The notes: generated by a model not told the origin, from the letters alone. Shown: positions 8,593 to 20,528, counted from the first letter of the stretch. The stretch is 64,000 nt of DNA from Mycolicibacter kumamotonensis (GCF_002086285.1 NZ_MVHU01000017.1:1-64000), one strand, 5' to 3'. Numbers and translations: made by a program.

Positions 8593-9609
8593 ATGGAATT
8601 CCGCTACCTGGGCAACTCCGGCCTGCAGATCTCAGAGATCACCTACGGCAACTGGCTCACCCACGGATCGCAGGTCGAGAACGACGTCGCGACCGCGTGT
8701 GTGCATGCCGCGCTCGATGCGGGCATCACTACCTTCGACACCGCCGATGTCTACGCCAACGGTGCCGCCGAGGAAGTGCTCGGCGCCGCGCTGCAGGGCC
8801 GGCGACGTTCTTCGGTGGAGATCTTCACCAAGGTCTACTGGCCGATAGGGCCGGCCCCGCTGGGCCGCAACGACACCGGGTTGTCCCGCAAGCACATCAT
8901 GGAGGCCATCGACGGGTCGCTGCGCCGGCTGGGCACCGACTACGTCGACCTCTACCAGGCGCACCGCTATGACTCCTTCACCCCGCTGGAGGAGACCATG
9001 CAGGCCTTCGCCGACATCGTCCGGGCGGGCAAGGCGCTCTACATCGGGGTCAGTGAATGGACCGCCGAACAGATCCGCCAGGCCCACGGGCTGGCCCGCC
9101 AGCTGGGCATATCGCTGATCTCCAGCCAGCCGCAGTATTCGATGCTGTGGCGGGTGATCGAGCCGGAGGTGGTCCCCACCTGCCAAGAACTGGGCCTGGG
9201 CCAGATCGTGTGGTCGCCGATGGCCCAGGGCGTGTTGTCCGGCAAGTACCTGCCGGGTCAGCCGCCGCCGGCCGGCTCGCGCGCCACCGACGAAAAAGGT
9301 GGGGCGAACTTCATCAAACGGTTCATGACCGACGAGGTGTTGACCCGGGTCCAGCAGTTGGCGCCGATCGCCGCGGAGCTCGAGCTGACCACGGCGCAGC
9401 TGGCGATCGCGTGGGTGCTGCAGAACGACAATGTGGCCGCCGCTCTGGTCGGCGCCTCGCGTCCGGAGCAGGTCACCGAGAACGTCAAGGCCTCCGGCGT
9501 GCGCATCCCCGCTGAGCTGCTGGCCCGCATCGACGAGGTGCTGGGCGACGCGGTGACCCGCGATGCCGACGTGGTGGCCCGCTCCACCCCGGAAAAACGC
9601 TTGATCTAG
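8593..9609 (+). CDS. Aldo/keto reductase (Kv-beta / YhdN-like)
   Basis: A 338-residue TIM-barrel oxidoreductase from ATG 8593 (MEFRYLGNSGLQISEITYGN). The family tetrad is visible: Asp in FDTADVYANG with Tyr four residues later, Lys in EIFTKVYW and His in YQAHRYD. GKALYIGVSEW and SSQPQYSML are typical of the voltage-gated potassium channel beta-subunit-like group. It should use NADPH to reduce small aldehydes or ketones in the cytosol. It begins about 60 bases from the divergent PPOX gene and its stop overlaps the convergent methyltransferase by 4 bases. Confidence 0.88.
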   Translation: MEFRYLGNSGLQISEITYGNWLTHGSQVENDVATACVHAALDAGITTFDTADVYANGAAEEVLGAALQGRRRSSVEIFTKVYWPIGPAPLGRNDTGLSRKHIMEAIDGSLRRLGTDYVDLYQAHRYDSFTPLEETMQAFADIVRAGKALYIGVSEWTAEQIRQAHGLARQLGISLISSQPQYSMLWRVIEPEVVPTCQELGLGQIVWSPMAQGVLSGKYLPGQPPPAGSRATDEKGGANFIKRFMTDEVLTRVQQLAPIAAELELTTAQLAIAWVLQNDNVAAALVGASRPEQVTENVKASGVRIPAELLARIDEVLGDAVTRDADVVARSTPEKRLI

Positions 9610-10418
9610 GCCCGGCACAGGATCTGGCTGTGCGGAATCATCAACCAGCCGTCGGGGTTCTCGGCCCAGCTCCGCCAAGCCTGCGAAATCGCCTGCAGTG
9701 TGGCCTGATCGGCGGCGCCACTGTCGAGCAGCTGCTCGGCGATGGCGGACTGCAGGATCCGATCGGCCCACATGCCGCCCCAGTGTTCCCGCTCGGCGGG
9801 GGTGCCGTAACACGTCGCGCTGGCCGTCGGGGTGACGTCGGTGAATCCGGCCGCATGCGCCCAGGCCAGCAGATGCCGGCCCGCGTCGGGCTCACCGCCG
9901 TTGGCTCGCGCTGCATCGCGGTAGAGCCGCAGCCAGTCGTCCAGCTCCGCCGAGGCCGGATACCAGGTGAACGCCGCGTAGTCGCTGTCGCGGGCGGCCA
10001 CCACGCCACCGGGTTTGCAAACCCGGCGCATCTCGCTCAGCGCGGTCACCGGGTCGGCGACATGCTGGAGCACCTGATGGGCGTGCACCACGTCAAAACT
10101 GTTGTCGGGGAACTGCAATGCGTGCACATCGGCGACCACGAAATCGATGTTGTGCTGCCCTCGCTCACGTGCGCAGTCGCGGGCCAGATCAAGTGCCGCG
10201 GGGACGGGCTCGATGGCCGTCACCGTCCCCGGCGCAACCAGGGCGGCTAGATCCACCGTGATGGTTCCCGGCCCGCAGCCGACGTCCAGCAGCTGCAGGC
10301 CCGGCGTCAGGGCCGGCAACAGATACGCCGCGGAGTTCTGCGCTGTGCGGGAGCGGTGGGCGCGCAGCACCGATTCGTGGTGGCCGTGGGTGTATTTGGG
10401 CTCTGCAGGCTCAGTCAC
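9606..10418 (-). CDS. SAM-dependent methyltransferase (class I)
   Basis: A 270-residue class I methyltransferase. Motif I LLDVGCGPGTITVDL is followed by an acidic residue in VTAIEPV, then FVVADVHALQFPDNSFDVVHAHQVLQHV and MRRVCKPGGVVAARD. This is the Methyltransf_11/ubiE-like pattern seen in small-molecule methylases. I chose GTG 10418 (VTEPAEPKYTHGHHESVL) because conserved sequence starts there; ATG 10448 would add ten basic residues. Substrate unknown. Confidence 0.85.
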   Translation of the reverse strand: MTEPAEPKYTHGHHESVLRAHRSRTAQNSAAYLLPALTPGLQLLDVGCGPGTITVDLAALVAPGTVTAIEPVPAALDLARDCARERGQHNIDFVVADVHALQFPDNSFDVVHAHQVLQHVADPVTALSEMRRVCKPGGVVAARDSDYAAFTWYPASAELDDWLRLYRDAARANGGEPDAGRHLLAWAHAAGFTDVTPTASATCYGTPAEREHWGGMWADRILQSAIAEQLLDSGAADQATLQAISQAWRSWAENPDGWLMIPHSQILCRA

Positions 10419-10448
10419 ACCGGAAACGGTACGCCGGCAAGTTGACAT

Positions 10449-12185
10449 TCAGGACGGCGCGGGTTGCCGGCCGCGCACCAGCCTGCCCGGCCGGGCCGCG
10501 GTGGGTTTGCCGTTCTCCGCGATGATCTCGCCGGAGACGATCGTCGCCACGTAGCCGTCGGCGCTCTGATCGAGCCGGCGCCCGCCGGCGGGCAGGTCAT
10601 AGTTGACCACCGGCTTGTGCAGCCGCAGCCGCTCGTGATCGATGACGTTGAGATCCGCCTTGTAGCCCACCGCGATCCGGCCCCGGTCGTCGAGTCCGGC
10701 GGTCCGGGCCGGTGTCGACGTCAGTTCGCGGACCGCCTCGGCGACGCTGAGCCGGCCCGACGCGCGATCACGGGCCCAGTGCGTCAGCACATAGGTGGGA
10801 AAGCTTGAGTCGCAGATCATTCCGTAGTGGGCGCCGCCGTCGCCCAGGCCCAGCACCACGTCATCGCGACGCATCAGGTCCCCGACGGTGTCCAGCGAGT
10901 TCTCCCGGAAGTTGGCCAGTGCGTCCAGCAGGATCGCGTGCCCGTCGTCATCGAGCAGCCGGTCGTATGCCTCCTCGACCGGGGAGACGCCACGCGCCTC
11001 GGCGCGTGCCGCAATGCTCTTCGACGGATCCGGCTCATAGTCGGCGTCATCGCCGAGCGGGTACGTCCACTGCCAGGACTGGGCCAGGTACGCGATGGGG
11101 TTGGTCGGGACAATGCTGGCATGGTCGGCCAAAATCCGCTGCCGCACCTCGGGTTTGCGCATTTCAGCGACCCGCTCCGCGAGCGGCAGGTCGGCGATCT
11201 GCCGATAGCTCGGGTACAGCACGAAGGGGTTGATGCTCAGGTCCAACCCGACCATGAGCCCGATCGGGCGGGGGAACACCTGAGCGGTGATCGCGGCGCC
11301 GGAGCTGTTCGCCTTCTCCACCATGGTAATCGCGTCGTGCCACAGCGGCTCGCCGGCATTGCCGATCAGCAGGGTGAACGTGACCGGCAGGCCCGCATCG
11401 GTAGCCGCGTCGAAAACCTGCTGCAGCACAGGCTGATACGCGCCGTCGGGGAGGTCGGGGACGAACTGGATCAGCCCTCCGCCGCCGTCGGCGATACCGC
11501 GGCCGATCTCGAGGATCTCGGTGTAGGCGGCGCCGTAGCTGGGAATCCGGGCCCCGGCCCTGGTGCGGTGAGTGGTCAGCCGTGACGATGAAAATCCCAG
11601 CGCCCCAGCTTCGGCGGCCTCGCGGGCCAGCTCCCGCATCCGCGCCAGATCCGCGGGCGTGGCCGGCTCGCGGTCGACACCGCGTTGCCCCATCACGTAG
11701 ACCCGCAGCGGCGAATGCGGCAGGAACGCTGCGACGTCGATGTCCCGCTGCCGCGCGTCGACGGCATCCATGAACTCCGGGAAGGTCTCCCATGTCCACG
11801 GCAGGCCATCGGTCATCACCACTCCGGGGATGTCTTCGACGCCGGCCATCAGGTCGACCAGCACCTCATGGTCGGCGGTTCGACACGGCGCGAAACCCAC
11901 CCCGCAGTTGCCCATCAACACCGTCGTCACCCCGTGCGCCGACGAGGGATTGAGGCGATCCGACCAGATCGACTGCCCGTCGTAGTGGGTGTGAAGGTCG
12001 ACGAAACCGGGGGTGACCAGCAGCCCCGCCGCGTCGATCACATGCTGGGCTGCGGTGGCCCCCGCGTCGTCCACCCGGCCGACCTCGGCGATGACGCCCT
12101 CGCGAACCGCGACATCGCCGACGAAAGGCTGGCCACCCAGCCCATCGATGACCGTGCCGTTGCGGACCACGAGGTCGTAGGTCAT
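10449..12185 (-). CDS. N-acyl-D-amino-acid deacylase / amidohydrolase family
   Basis: A 578-residue amidohydrolase. The start MTYDLVVRNGTVIDGLGGQP and TPGFVDLHTHYDGQ carry the HxH metal motif. GLGDGGAHYGMICDSSFPTYVL carries the late catalytic Asp, and TSTPARTAGLDDRGRIAVGYKADLNV is the closing beta-sandwich signature. The family includes N-acyl-D-amino-acid deacylases and dihydroorotase-like enzymes; Rv2913c is the M. tuberculosis relative by family. It is zinc-dependent and cytosolic, and hydrolyses an amide bond. The exact substrate is not readable. It is preceded by a 158-bp intergenic gap shared with the divergent eRF1-like gene. Confidence 0.85.
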   Translation of the reverse strand: MTYDLVVRNGTVIDGLGGQPFVGDVAVREGVIAEVGRVDDAGATAAQHVIDAAGLLVTPGFVDLHTHYDGQSIWSDRLNPSSAHGVTTVLMGNCGVGFAPCRTADHEVLVDLMAGVEDIPGVVMTDGLPWTWETFPEFMDAVDARQRDIDVAAFLPHSPLRVYVMGQRGVDREPATPADLARMRELAREAAEAGALGFSSSRLTTHRTRAGARIPSYGAAYTEILEIGRGIADGGGGLIQFVPDLPDGAYQPVLQQVFDAATDAGLPVTFTLLIGNAGEPLWHDAITMVEKANSSGAAITAQVFPRPIGLMVGLDLSINPFVLYPSYRQIADLPLAERVAEMRKPEVRQRILADHASIVPTNPIAYLAQSWQWTYPLGDDADYEPDPSKSIAARAEARGVSPVEEAYDRLLDDDGHAILLDALANFRENSLDTVGDLMRRDDVVLGLGDGGAHYGMICDSSFPTYVLTHWARDRASGRLSVAEAVRELTSTPARTAGLDDRGRIAVGYKADLNVIDHERLRLHKPVVNYDLPAGGRRLDQSADGYVATIVSGEIIAENGKPTAARPGRLVRGRQPAPS

Positions 12186-12343
12186 CTAGAAAATCTACGC
12201 CCGGGTACGCATCGGATGCCAGGATGATTTCGGTGATCGCCGGTGGCCACCAATTGCAGCGGCTCTACGGTCCGCGGGCGTGGCTATAGTTGGTGGCTGA
12301 AGCGCAACCACGGAGCCTGATACGGGATCGGAGGCGCGAACCG

Positions 12344-13516
12344 ATGGTAGCCCTCGAGCGGTTCGACTCCGACGGTGTCCGGGAGCTGATCGGCCGGACG
12401 GACCAACTCGGTGTGCTGACGGTGTGTCTCAACGCGGATCCGAGCGGGGACCCGAACCTGCAAGCCGCCTCGATCGATTTGAAGAACCGTTTCCGGGAAC
12501 TGCAGCAACGGGTCGCCTCGGAGAATGAGCACGGCGGCGAGACCGTCGCCGCGCTGGAACGACTCTGGCCGCGGGTGGCACAACTCGCCGATCCTGCGGC
12601 CGGTGGCCGAAGCCGAATTCTGTTCGCCGGACTGGAAGATGACTGGGAGCTACAACTTCAGAGCGCGTTGCCGATAGCCAGCCGAGTGGTGTTGGACGAG
12701 CGCCCGTTCATTCATCCGCTGCTGGAGCTGCTCGATGAAGGCCGGCCGGCGGGGGTGGTCCTGGTCTCCGCCGAGGACGCCCGGCTCCTGGAATGGCGGG
12801 TCGGGTCGCTACAGCTGCTGAGCCGCATCGAGCAGCAGTATGTCGAGGCGCCGCACGAGCGCGCCGGGCAGATCGGTGGCGGCCCGCAGGGCCAGTTCCA
12901 CACGCCCGTGCAAGAGCAGCGTCAGTCGCGCGAGCATGATCGGGCACACCGATTTCTGGACCAGGTGACGACGGTGGCCGCCGGGCTGGCCGCTGAGCGC
13001 GGATGGGAACGAATCCTGGTCAGCGGCGGGGACCGCTGGACTGAACGGGCCGTCGAGAAGTTTCCGCAAGCGCTCAGCGACCGGATCTTCGCCGACGCTC
13101 GGGTTCTCAGCGGGCTCGATCCCGGCGCGCTGCAGGCCGCGGTGACCGAGTGGGCGCATGAGCAGCACGCCGCGCGGGAAAGACGGCTGCTGGACAGTGT
13201 TTGCGACGGCGCCGGCTCCGGTCACCGGGTGGCTCTGGGCGTGTCGGAGGTGGCCGCGGCGTTGAATGCCGGGCGAGTCGCGCACCTGGTATATGACCCG
13301 GAGGTCCGCTACACCGGGACGGTGGGCGCGAACGGGTCGCTGTACGCCGGCGACGAGGTCGGGCCGGACGGGCGCCCGGGGACGCCGGATTCCCGGTTGA
13401 CCGAGAGGCTGGTCGAGCGGGCATTCACCACCGGAGCCCGGATCAGTCCCATCGAGGGCGCAGCCGACGGGCGGCTGCGCGATGCCGCGGGAATCGCCGC
13501 ACTGCTGCGCTGGTAA
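12344..13516 (+). CDS. Bacterial eRF1-like (baeRF / Rv2629-type) protein
   Basis: A 390-residue protein from ATG 12344, with GGAGG at 12330-12334 fixing this start over an upstream in-frame GTG. It has the architecture of bacterial eRF1-like proteins: an N-terminal domain, a central VVLVSAEDARLLEWRVG strand pair and an ILVSGGDRWTERAVEKFP segment. The C-terminal part is L7Ae-like, with VAALNAGRVAHLVYDPE and ISPIEGAADGRLRDAAGIAALLRW. Rv2629 is a relative in M. tuberculosis. The family is proposed to act at the ribosome, possibly in stress or hibernation. A TATAGT -10-like hexamer lies at 12285-12290. Confidence 0.7.
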   Translation: MVALERFDSDGVRELIGRTDQLGVLTVCLNADPSGDPNLQAASIDLKNRFRELQQRVASENEHGGETVAALERLWPRVAQLADPAAGGRSRILFAGLEDDWELQLQSALPIASRVVLDERPFIHPLLELLDEGRPAGVVLVSAEDARLLEWRVGSLQLLSRIEQQYVEAPHERAGQIGGGPQGQFHTPVQEQRQSREHDRAHRFLDQVTTVAAGLAAERGWERILVSGGDRWTERAVEKFPQALSDRIFADARVLSGLDPGALQAAVTEWAHEQHAARERRLLDSVCDGAGSGHRVALGVSEVAAALNAGRVAHLVYDPEVRYTGTVGANGSLYAGDEVGPDGRPGTPDSRLTERLVERAFTTGARISPIEGAADGRLRDAAGIAALLRW

Positions 13517-13533
13517 ACGGACTTTCGGAAGGA

Positions 13534-14079
13534 ATGGACGATGAATCCGACGAGATCGATGACGTGCCGATGAGCGACGCCGCGTTGCAGGACCTGCTTC
13601 GAGACGCGTTCACCCGGTTGATCGAGCATGCCGACGAAGTCACCGGCGGGCTCACCGAGGAAGTGGCCGACTATCGGCCGACCCCGCAAGCCAACAGCAT
13701 CGCCTGGCTCCTTTGGCACAGTGCCCGGGTGCAGGACATCCAGATCGCCCAGGTTGCCGGTGTCGAGCAGGTGTGGACCCGCGACGGGTGGGTGGACCGG
13801 TTCGGCCTGGACCTGCCACGCGACGACAGCGGCTACGGCCACAGCCCGGCCGAAGTCGCCAAGGTGCACGCCCCGGCGCAACTACTGGCCGACTACTACC
13901 GCGCCGTGCATCAGCTGACCCTGGACTATCTGGCCGGTGTCACCGCGGCCGAACTGGGCCGCGTGGTCGACACCCACTGGAATCCGCCGGTGACAGCGGG
14001 GGTGCGGTTGGTCAGCATCATCGACGATTGCGCGCAGCATCTCGGTCAGGCCGCCTACCTCAGGGGCTTGCAGGAATAA
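13534..14079 (+). CDS. DinB-like / DUF664 four-helix protein
   Basis: A 181-residue protein starting 17 bases after the eRF1-like gene, so probably in the same operon, with GGAAGGA just before the ATG. The DinB fold is suggested by an N-terminal helix with LIEHADEVTGGL, the first metal His in SIAWLLWHSARVQDIQIAQV, and the late His in SIIDDCAQHLGQAAYLRGL. Actinobacterial members include mycothiol-dependent isomerases and transferases; whether this one uses mycothiol is not shown. Confidence 0.75.
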   Translation: MDDESDEIDDVPMSDAALQDLLRDAFTRLIEHADEVTGGLTEEVADYRPTPQANSIAWLLWHSARVQDIQIAQVAGVEQVWTRDGWVDRFGLDLPRDDSGYGHSPAEVAKVHAPAQLLADYYRAVHQLTLDYLAGVTAAELGRVVDTHWNPPVTAGVRLVSIIDDCAQHLGQAAYLRGLQE

Positions 14080-14152
14080 GCCGCCGGGGACGAACTTGAC
14101 ACCTGTCGAGGGCGGATGCGACCGGGGTCACAATCGGTACTAGCATGGCGCC

Positions 14153-15676
14153 ATGACCATCACAACGCCCGCTGCCACCACCCTGCTCGGAACCGACACC
14201 GTGCTGAACCCCGCCACCGGGGAGGCCGCCGGTGAGGTCCGCTGGACCGATCCGTCCGAGGTCGAAGCTATCGCCACCGCCCTGCGCACCGCACAGCGCG
14301 AATGGGAGGCCCGCGGCGCCAAGGGCCGGGCCAAGGTGCTGGCACGGTACGCGGTGTGGCTCGGCGAGCACCGGGACGAGATCGAGAAGGTGCTGATCGC
14401 CGAGACCGGCAAGTCCCGCACCGACGCCGCTCAAGAGGTGCCGTTGCTGATCATGATCCTGTCCTACGTGATCAAGGTGATGGACAAGGCGATGACCCCG
14501 GAGACCCGGCCGGCGTCGCTGCCGATGATGGCGATCAAGAAGGTCGCCGTGCACTACCGGCCGCGGCCGGTGGTCGGCGTGATCGCGCCGTGGAACTACC
14601 CGGTGGCCAACGCGTTGATGGACGCGATCGGTGCCTTGGCGGCCGGCTGTGCGGTGCTGCTCAAGCCCTCCGAGCAGACCCCGCTCACCGCCGAACTGTT
14701 GCGTGACGGTTGGCAGCAGGCCGGCGGACCCGACGTGTTCGCGGTGGTTCAGGGTGCGCGCGAGGTGGCCGAAGCGGTGATCGACAGCTCGGACTACGTG
14801 CAGTTCACCGGGTCGACGGCCACCGGGCGCAAGGTCGCCGAGCGCGCCGCCCGCCGGCTGGTGCCCTACAGCCTCGAATTGGGCGGCAAAGATCCGATGA
14901 TCGTGTGCGAGGACGCCGACATCGACCTGGCCGCACACGCCGCCGTGTGGGGGGCGATGTTCAACGCCGGACAGACATGCGTCTCGGTCGAGCGGGTCTA
15001 TGTGCTCGAACCCGTCTACGACAAGTTCGTCGCCGCGGTGGTCCGCGATGTGCAGGCGCTGCAGATGGGCGCCGGCGAGGGCACCCACTTCGGGGCGCTG
15101 ATCAGCGACCAGCAACTCGCCGTCACCGAACGCCACGTCAAAGAGGCGCTGGCCGCCGGAGCGCGTGCGCTCACCGGTGGGGAACGCGCACCCGGCAAGG
15201 GCAGCTTCTACCCGCCCACCGTGCTCGTCGACGTCGACCATTCGATGGCCTGCATGACCGAGGAGACCTTCGGCCCGACCCTGCCGATCATGAAGGTCGC
15301 CAGCGTCGACGAGGCGATCCGGCTCTCCAATGACAGCCCCTACGGACTGAGTGCCTCGGTGTTCTCCCGTGACATCTCACGAGCTAAAGATATTGCGGTC
15401 CAACTGGACTGCGGTGCGGTAAACATCAACGACGTGATCTCGAACCTGATGTGCACAACGGCGCCGATGGGCGGCTGGAAGACATCGGGTATCGGTGCGC
15501 GCTTCGGCGGCGTCGACGGCATTCGCAAGTTCTGCCGGCAGGAGGCCGTCGTGGCGCCGCGCACGAACGTCGGCGCGGGTGGCAATTACTACCACAATTC
15601 GCTCAAGACACTGGCCCGGATGAACGGACTGATGACCCGGATGGCGCTGGCGCGGCCACGACGCACGGCGAAGTAG
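14153..15676 (+). CDS. Aldehyde dehydrogenase (succinate-semialdehyde-type)
   Basis: A 507-residue NAD(P)-dependent aldehyde dehydrogenase. It has the cofactor-site GVIAPWNYPVANAL with LLKPSEQTPLTAELL, the general base Glu in YSLELGGKDPM and the catalytic Cys in NAGQTCVSVERVYV. TEETFGPTLPIMKV and the closing GWKTSGIGARFGG are also present. It resembles the GabD2/Rv1731 group acting on semialdehydes, but the long C-terminal tail (NSLKTLARMNGLMTRMALA) also fits fatty-aldehyde enzymes. Its stop overlaps the next start (TAGTG). Confidence 0.88.
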   Translation: MTITTPAATTLLGTDTVLNPATGEAAGEVRWTDPSEVEAIATALRTAQREWEARGAKGRAKVLARYAVWLGEHRDEIEKVLIAETGKSRTDAAQEVPLLIMILSYVIKVMDKAMTPETRPASLPMMAIKKVAVHYRPRPVVGVIAPWNYPVANALMDAIGALAAGCAVLLKPSEQTPLTAELLRDGWQQAGGPDVFAVVQGAREVAEAVIDSSDYVQFTGSTATGRKVAERAARRLVPYSLELGGKDPMIVCEDADIDLAAHAAVWGAMFNAGQTCVSVERVYVLEPVYDKFVAAVVRDVQALQMGAGEGTHFGALISDQQLAVTERHVKEALAAGARALTGGERAPGKGSFYPPTVLVDVDHSMACMTEETFGPTLPIMKVASVDEAIRLSNDSPYGLSASVFSRDISRAKDIAVQLDCGAVNINDVISNLMCTTAPMGGWKTSGIGARFGGVDGIRKFCRQEAVVAPRTNVGAGGNYYHNSLKTLARMNGLMTRMALARPRRTAK

Positions 15677-16506
15677 TGCGCTTCTTCACGGCGGCGCTGT
15701 TCTGGTTGCTGGCCACCGTGATGCTGGCGGTGACGCTGCCGACGGCGTGGGCGCAGAGCAACCTGATCGACGGCGACGGCTACGCCCGGCTGGCCCGGCG
15801 GGCCGCTGCCCAACCTGCCCTGCAGGACGCGGTCGCCGCCGAGCTCACCGCCCAGGCGGTGCGACTGATCCGTGCGCAGGGTTTCCCCATCAACCCGTCC
15901 CCGGTGCGGGAGGCCGCCGCCGAATACACCTCCGGGCCGTCGTTTCCCGCCCAGTTCGTCCAGCTGAACTCCGACGGGCACGACTGGCTGCTCAGCGGCG
16001 CCGACACCGGCCCGTGGGAGATCGACGTGGTACCGATGTTGCGGGACAAGGCGTTTGCCCCGCTGCTCTCTGACTACAACATCACGCTACCGGCCTCGAT
16101 GAGCATCCCGCTGACGCCGACGTCCACCGAGGTGGCGCGTCCCGGCCAATTGCATCGCCTCGCGGTGTGGGGGCCGTGGCTGAGCCTGGTGCTGGTCGCC
16201 CTGACCGGTTTGTGCGCGGCGTTGACGCTGGCCGCGGCACGTCATCGCGGACGGGCGTTGGCCAGCCTCGGGGTGTCGGGGCTGCTGGTGGGCGCGGCGG
16301 GCTGGTCGGGAATCGAGGTGGCGCGGCGCTACCTGAATCACGTACTCAACCAGGCGACCGGCGATATCCGCCGGATCGCCGAAGCGGTGGCCGATGTGGC
16401 CGAAGCCAGCCTGCACCAGTGGCTCAACCTGGTCCTGGCCGGCGGCGGGGTGCTGGTGCTGGTCGGGGTGGCCGTCGCGCTGGCGGGCGGGTTGCGCAAG
16501 GTCTGA
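15676..16506 (+). CDS. Hypothetical membrane-anchored protein
   Basis: I do not recognise the family. The 276-residue protein begins at GTG 15676 inside the preceding stop codon, so it is translationally coupled to the aldehyde dehydrogenase. It has an N-terminal signal-anchor (FFTAALFWLLATVMLAVTLPTAWA), an exported domain of about 140 residues, a helix at about 168-190 (WGPWLSLVLVALTGLCAALTL) and a second helix near 200. A last helix near 255-273 ([21 protein letters not shown]) closes the protein. Location is the cytoplasmic membrane; function unknown. Confidence 0.75.
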   Translation: MRFFTAALFWLLATVMLAVTLPTAWAQSNLIDGDGYARLARRAAAQPALQDAVAAELTAQAVRLIRAQGFPINPSPVREAAAEYTSGPSFPAQFVQLNSDGHDWLLSGADTGPWEIDVVPMLRDKAFAPLLSDYNITLPASMSIPLTPTSTEVARPGQLHRLAVWGPWLSLVLVALTGLCAALTLAAARHRGRALASLGVSGLLVGAAGWSGIEVARRYLNHVLNQATGDIRRIAEAVADVAEASLHQWLNLVLAGGGVLVLVGVAVALAGGLRKV

Positions 16507-16509
16507 CGG

Positions 16510-18531
16510 TCAGCGCTGATCGCCCAGCATCCGCCAAAGAAATGAGAAACTCAGCGCGGATTTGAACGCCGCCTGCGCGTTGTCGGCGGCCCCGCCGTGG
16601 CCGCCCTCGATGTTCTCGTAGTACCAGACCCGGTGTCCGGCGTCCTGCAGTGCCGCGGTCATCTTGCGGGCATGCCCGGGGTGCACCCGGTCGTCGCGGG
16701 TCGAGGTGGTGATCAACACCGGAGGGTAGGTCGCCTCCGCCGAAATGTTCTGGTACGGCGAGTATTCCCTGATGAATTCCCAGTCGTCGGGGTTGTCGGG
16801 ATCTCCGTACTCGGCCACCCACGACGCGCCGGCCAACAGCAGGTGGTAGCGGCGCATGTCCAACAGCGGCACCTGACACACCAGCGCGCCGAACAACTGC
16901 GGGTAGGAGGTGAGCATGATGCCCATCAACAGCCCACCGTTACTGCCGCCCACCGCGCCGAGCTGCGCCACCGTGGTGATCCCGCGGTCCACCAGATCGG
17001 TTGCCACCGCGGCGAAGTCCTCGGCCACCAGGTGCCGGCCCGCGCGCATCGCCTGGGTGTGCCAACCCGGCCCGTACTCGCCGCCGCCGCGGATGTTGGC
17101 CAGCACGTATGTGCCGCCGCGCGCGAGCCAGAGCCGACCCAGCACCCCGTCGTAGCCGGGGGTGCGGGCCACCTCGAATCCGCCGTAGCCGCCCAACAGT
17201 GTCGGGCCGGCAGCAGCGTCCGGCCGCACCACGAAATAGGGGATCGCGGTGCCGTCTTTCGAGGTCGCGAAGTGTTGGGTGACGGTCACGTCTTCGGCGT
17301 CGAAAAAGGCGGGCGCGGACTTGATCTCGGTGAGCTCACCGTCGACCGGACCGTGCAGCAGCCGCGACGGGTGGGCGAATCCGCTGGAGTCCAGGAAGAT
17401 TTCGTCGCCGGTGTCGTCGGCGGCCGCGATCACGGTGTTGGTGTTGGCCGGTACCTCGGTGACCGGGCGCCGCTGCCAGCTACCGGGGGTGGACACCTCC
17501 ACCCGGCTGGCCACGTCGCGCAGGGTGACCAGGATCAGCCGGTCGCGGGTCCATGCGTAATGGTGCAGTGCCGTGTGCGCGTCGGGTTCGAAGACAACGC
17601 CCAATGTGGCTGTGCCGGCCAGGAATTCATCGTAGTCGGCGGCCAACAGGGAACCCGCCCCGTAGGACGCCGTGCCGGTGTCCCAATCGGTGCGCAGCTC
17701 GATCAGGATCCACTGCCGGTGCATGGACACCGTCGCATCGGTGGGCGCGTCGATCCGGATCAACTCGCCTTCGCGCAGCTCGTAGACCTCGTCGTTGAAG
17801 AAGTCGACGGCCCGCGAGACCAGGGTGCGTTCGAAACCGGGGGTGCGGTCGCGTCCGGCGCTCACCACCACATCGGTCGCCGCGCCGGCGAACACCGTCT
17901 CGGCGTCGGCGAGCGGCCGGCCCCGCCGCCACCGCTTGACGATCCGCGGATACCCCGAGTCGGTCAGCGAGTCGGGCCCGAAGTCCGTGCCCACCAGCAC
18001 CGTGTCCTCGTCCTCCCAGCTGATCCGGGTCTTGGCCTCCGGGAGCTGGAATCCGTCGGCAGATGGGGGGACGAATTCCCTAGTGGCCATATCGAATTCG
18101 CGTACCACCACGGCGTCCGAGCCGCCCCGCGACAGCGACACCAGTGCCCGGGTGAGCTCCGGCTCGATCACGTTGGCGCCGGCCCACACCCAGTTCTCGC
18201 CGTCGGCGCGGCCCAGCTCGTCGACATCGATGATGACGTCCCATTCGGGGGCGGCGCTGCGATAGCTGTCCAGGGTGGTGCGCCGCCACAACCCGCGCGG
18301 GTTCTCGGCGTCGCGCCAGAAGTTGTAGAGGAACTCGCCGCGCCGGCGCACGTAGGGGATGCGGGCGTCGGTGTCGAGCACCTCGAGGGCGGCGGTGCGC
18401 ATCGCCTCGAAATCCGCCCCGGCGAACTCCTCGACGGTCGGGGCGTTGTGGGCGCGAACCCAGTCCAGGGCGTCGTCGCCGGTGACGTCCTCGAGCCAGA
18501 GGTACTTGTCGTCCAGCGCGTCACCAGCCAT
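16510..18531 (-). CDS. Prolyl oligopeptidase family serine peptidase (Rv0457c-like)
   Basis: A 673-residue S9A peptidase. The N-terminal two thirds form the beta-propeller ([38 protein letters not shown]). The C-terminal alpha/beta hydrolase carries the Ser in [13 protein letters not shown], the Asp in [15 protein letters not shown] and the His in [10 protein letters not shown]. Starting at ATG 18531 gives 673 residues, matching my recollection of Rv0457c; ATG 18540 is possible. It would cleave short proline-containing peptides in the cytosol. It is divergent from the aldehyde dehydrogenase gene, as in M. tuberculosis. Confidence 0.92.
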   Translation of the reverse strand: MAGDALDDKYLWLEDVTGDDALDWVRAHNAPTVEEFAGADFEAMRTAALEVLDTDARIPYVRRRGEFLYNFWRDAENPRGLWRRTTLDSYRSAAPEWDVIIDVDELGRADGENWVWAGANVIEPELTRALVSLSRGGSDAVVVREFDMATREFVPPSADGFQLPEAKTRISWEDEDTVLVGTDFGPDSLTDSGYPRIVKRWRRGRPLADAETVFAGAATDVVVSAGRDRTPGFERTLVSRAVDFFNDEVYELREGELIRIDAPTDATVSMHRQWILIELRTDWDTGTASYGAGSLLAADYDEFLAGTATLGVVFEPDAHTALHHYAWTRDRLILVTLRDVASRVEVSTPGSWQRRPVTEVPANTNTVIAAADDTGDEIFLDSSGFAHPSRLLHGPVDGELTEIKSAPAFFDAEDVTVTQHFATSKDGTAIPYFVVRPDAAAGPTLLGGYGGFEVARTPGYDGVLGRLWLARGGTYVLANIRGGGEYGPGWHTQAMRAGRHLVAEDFAAVATDLVDRGITTVAQLGAVGGSNGGLLMGIMLTSYPQLFGALVCQVPLLDMRRYHLLLAGASWVAEYGDPDNPDDWEFIREYSPYQNISAEATYPPVLITTSTRDDRVHPGHARKMTAALQDAGHRVWYYENIEGGHGGAADNAQAAFKSALSFSFLWRMLGDQR

Positions 18532-18597
18532 GGGAGCCATTCTGGCAACGGCGGTAATGTGATGTGTACAACACCGTCGAAACTAGGGGCTACACCG

Positions 18598-20120
<1,523 letters not shown>

Positions 20121-20121
<1 letters not shown>

Positions 20122-20528
20122 TGGACGCGCCGGCCAGGGTGCTGATCACCGACGCGGCGGCTGAACTGGTGGCGCGCTTGGTGGATCGGCACGGCCCGGT
20201 GATGTTTCACCAGTCCGGCGGCTGTTGCGACGGCTCGGCGCCGATGTGCTACCCCGACGGCGACTTCATCATCGGTGACCACGACGTGCTGCTCGGTGTG
20301 CTCGACGTCGATGGAGCCGGGCCGACGCCGGTGTGGATCTCCGGGCCGCAGTTCCAGGCGTGGAAACACACCCAGCTGATCATCGATGTGGTGCCGGGGC
20401 GCGGGGCCGGCTTCAGCCTGGAGGCGCCGGAGGGCATGCGGTTTTTGGCCCGCGGCCGGGCTTTCACCGACGACGAGAACGCGTTGCTGGACGAAGTCCC
20501 GGTGATCACCGGGTCGCTACCGCGCTGA
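20121..20528 (+). CDS. DUF779 protein (Rv0459-like)
   Basis: A 135-residue DUF779 protein whose ATG overlaps the aldehyde dehydrogenase stop. Conserved features are MFHQSGGCCDGSAPMCYPDGDF, with a double Cys and a third Cys, and QFQAWKHTQLIIDVVPGRGAGFSLE. The clustered Cys and His suggest metal or thiol chemistry, but no reaction is established. Its fixed partnership with acetaldehyde dehydrogenase points to a helper or electron-transfer role. Confidence 0.9.

Noticed and set aside
16597..18597. Plus-strand extension upstream of the aldehyde dehydrogenase to give a giant protein
   Set aside because: It runs antisense through the peptidase gene; conserved sequence begins at 18598.
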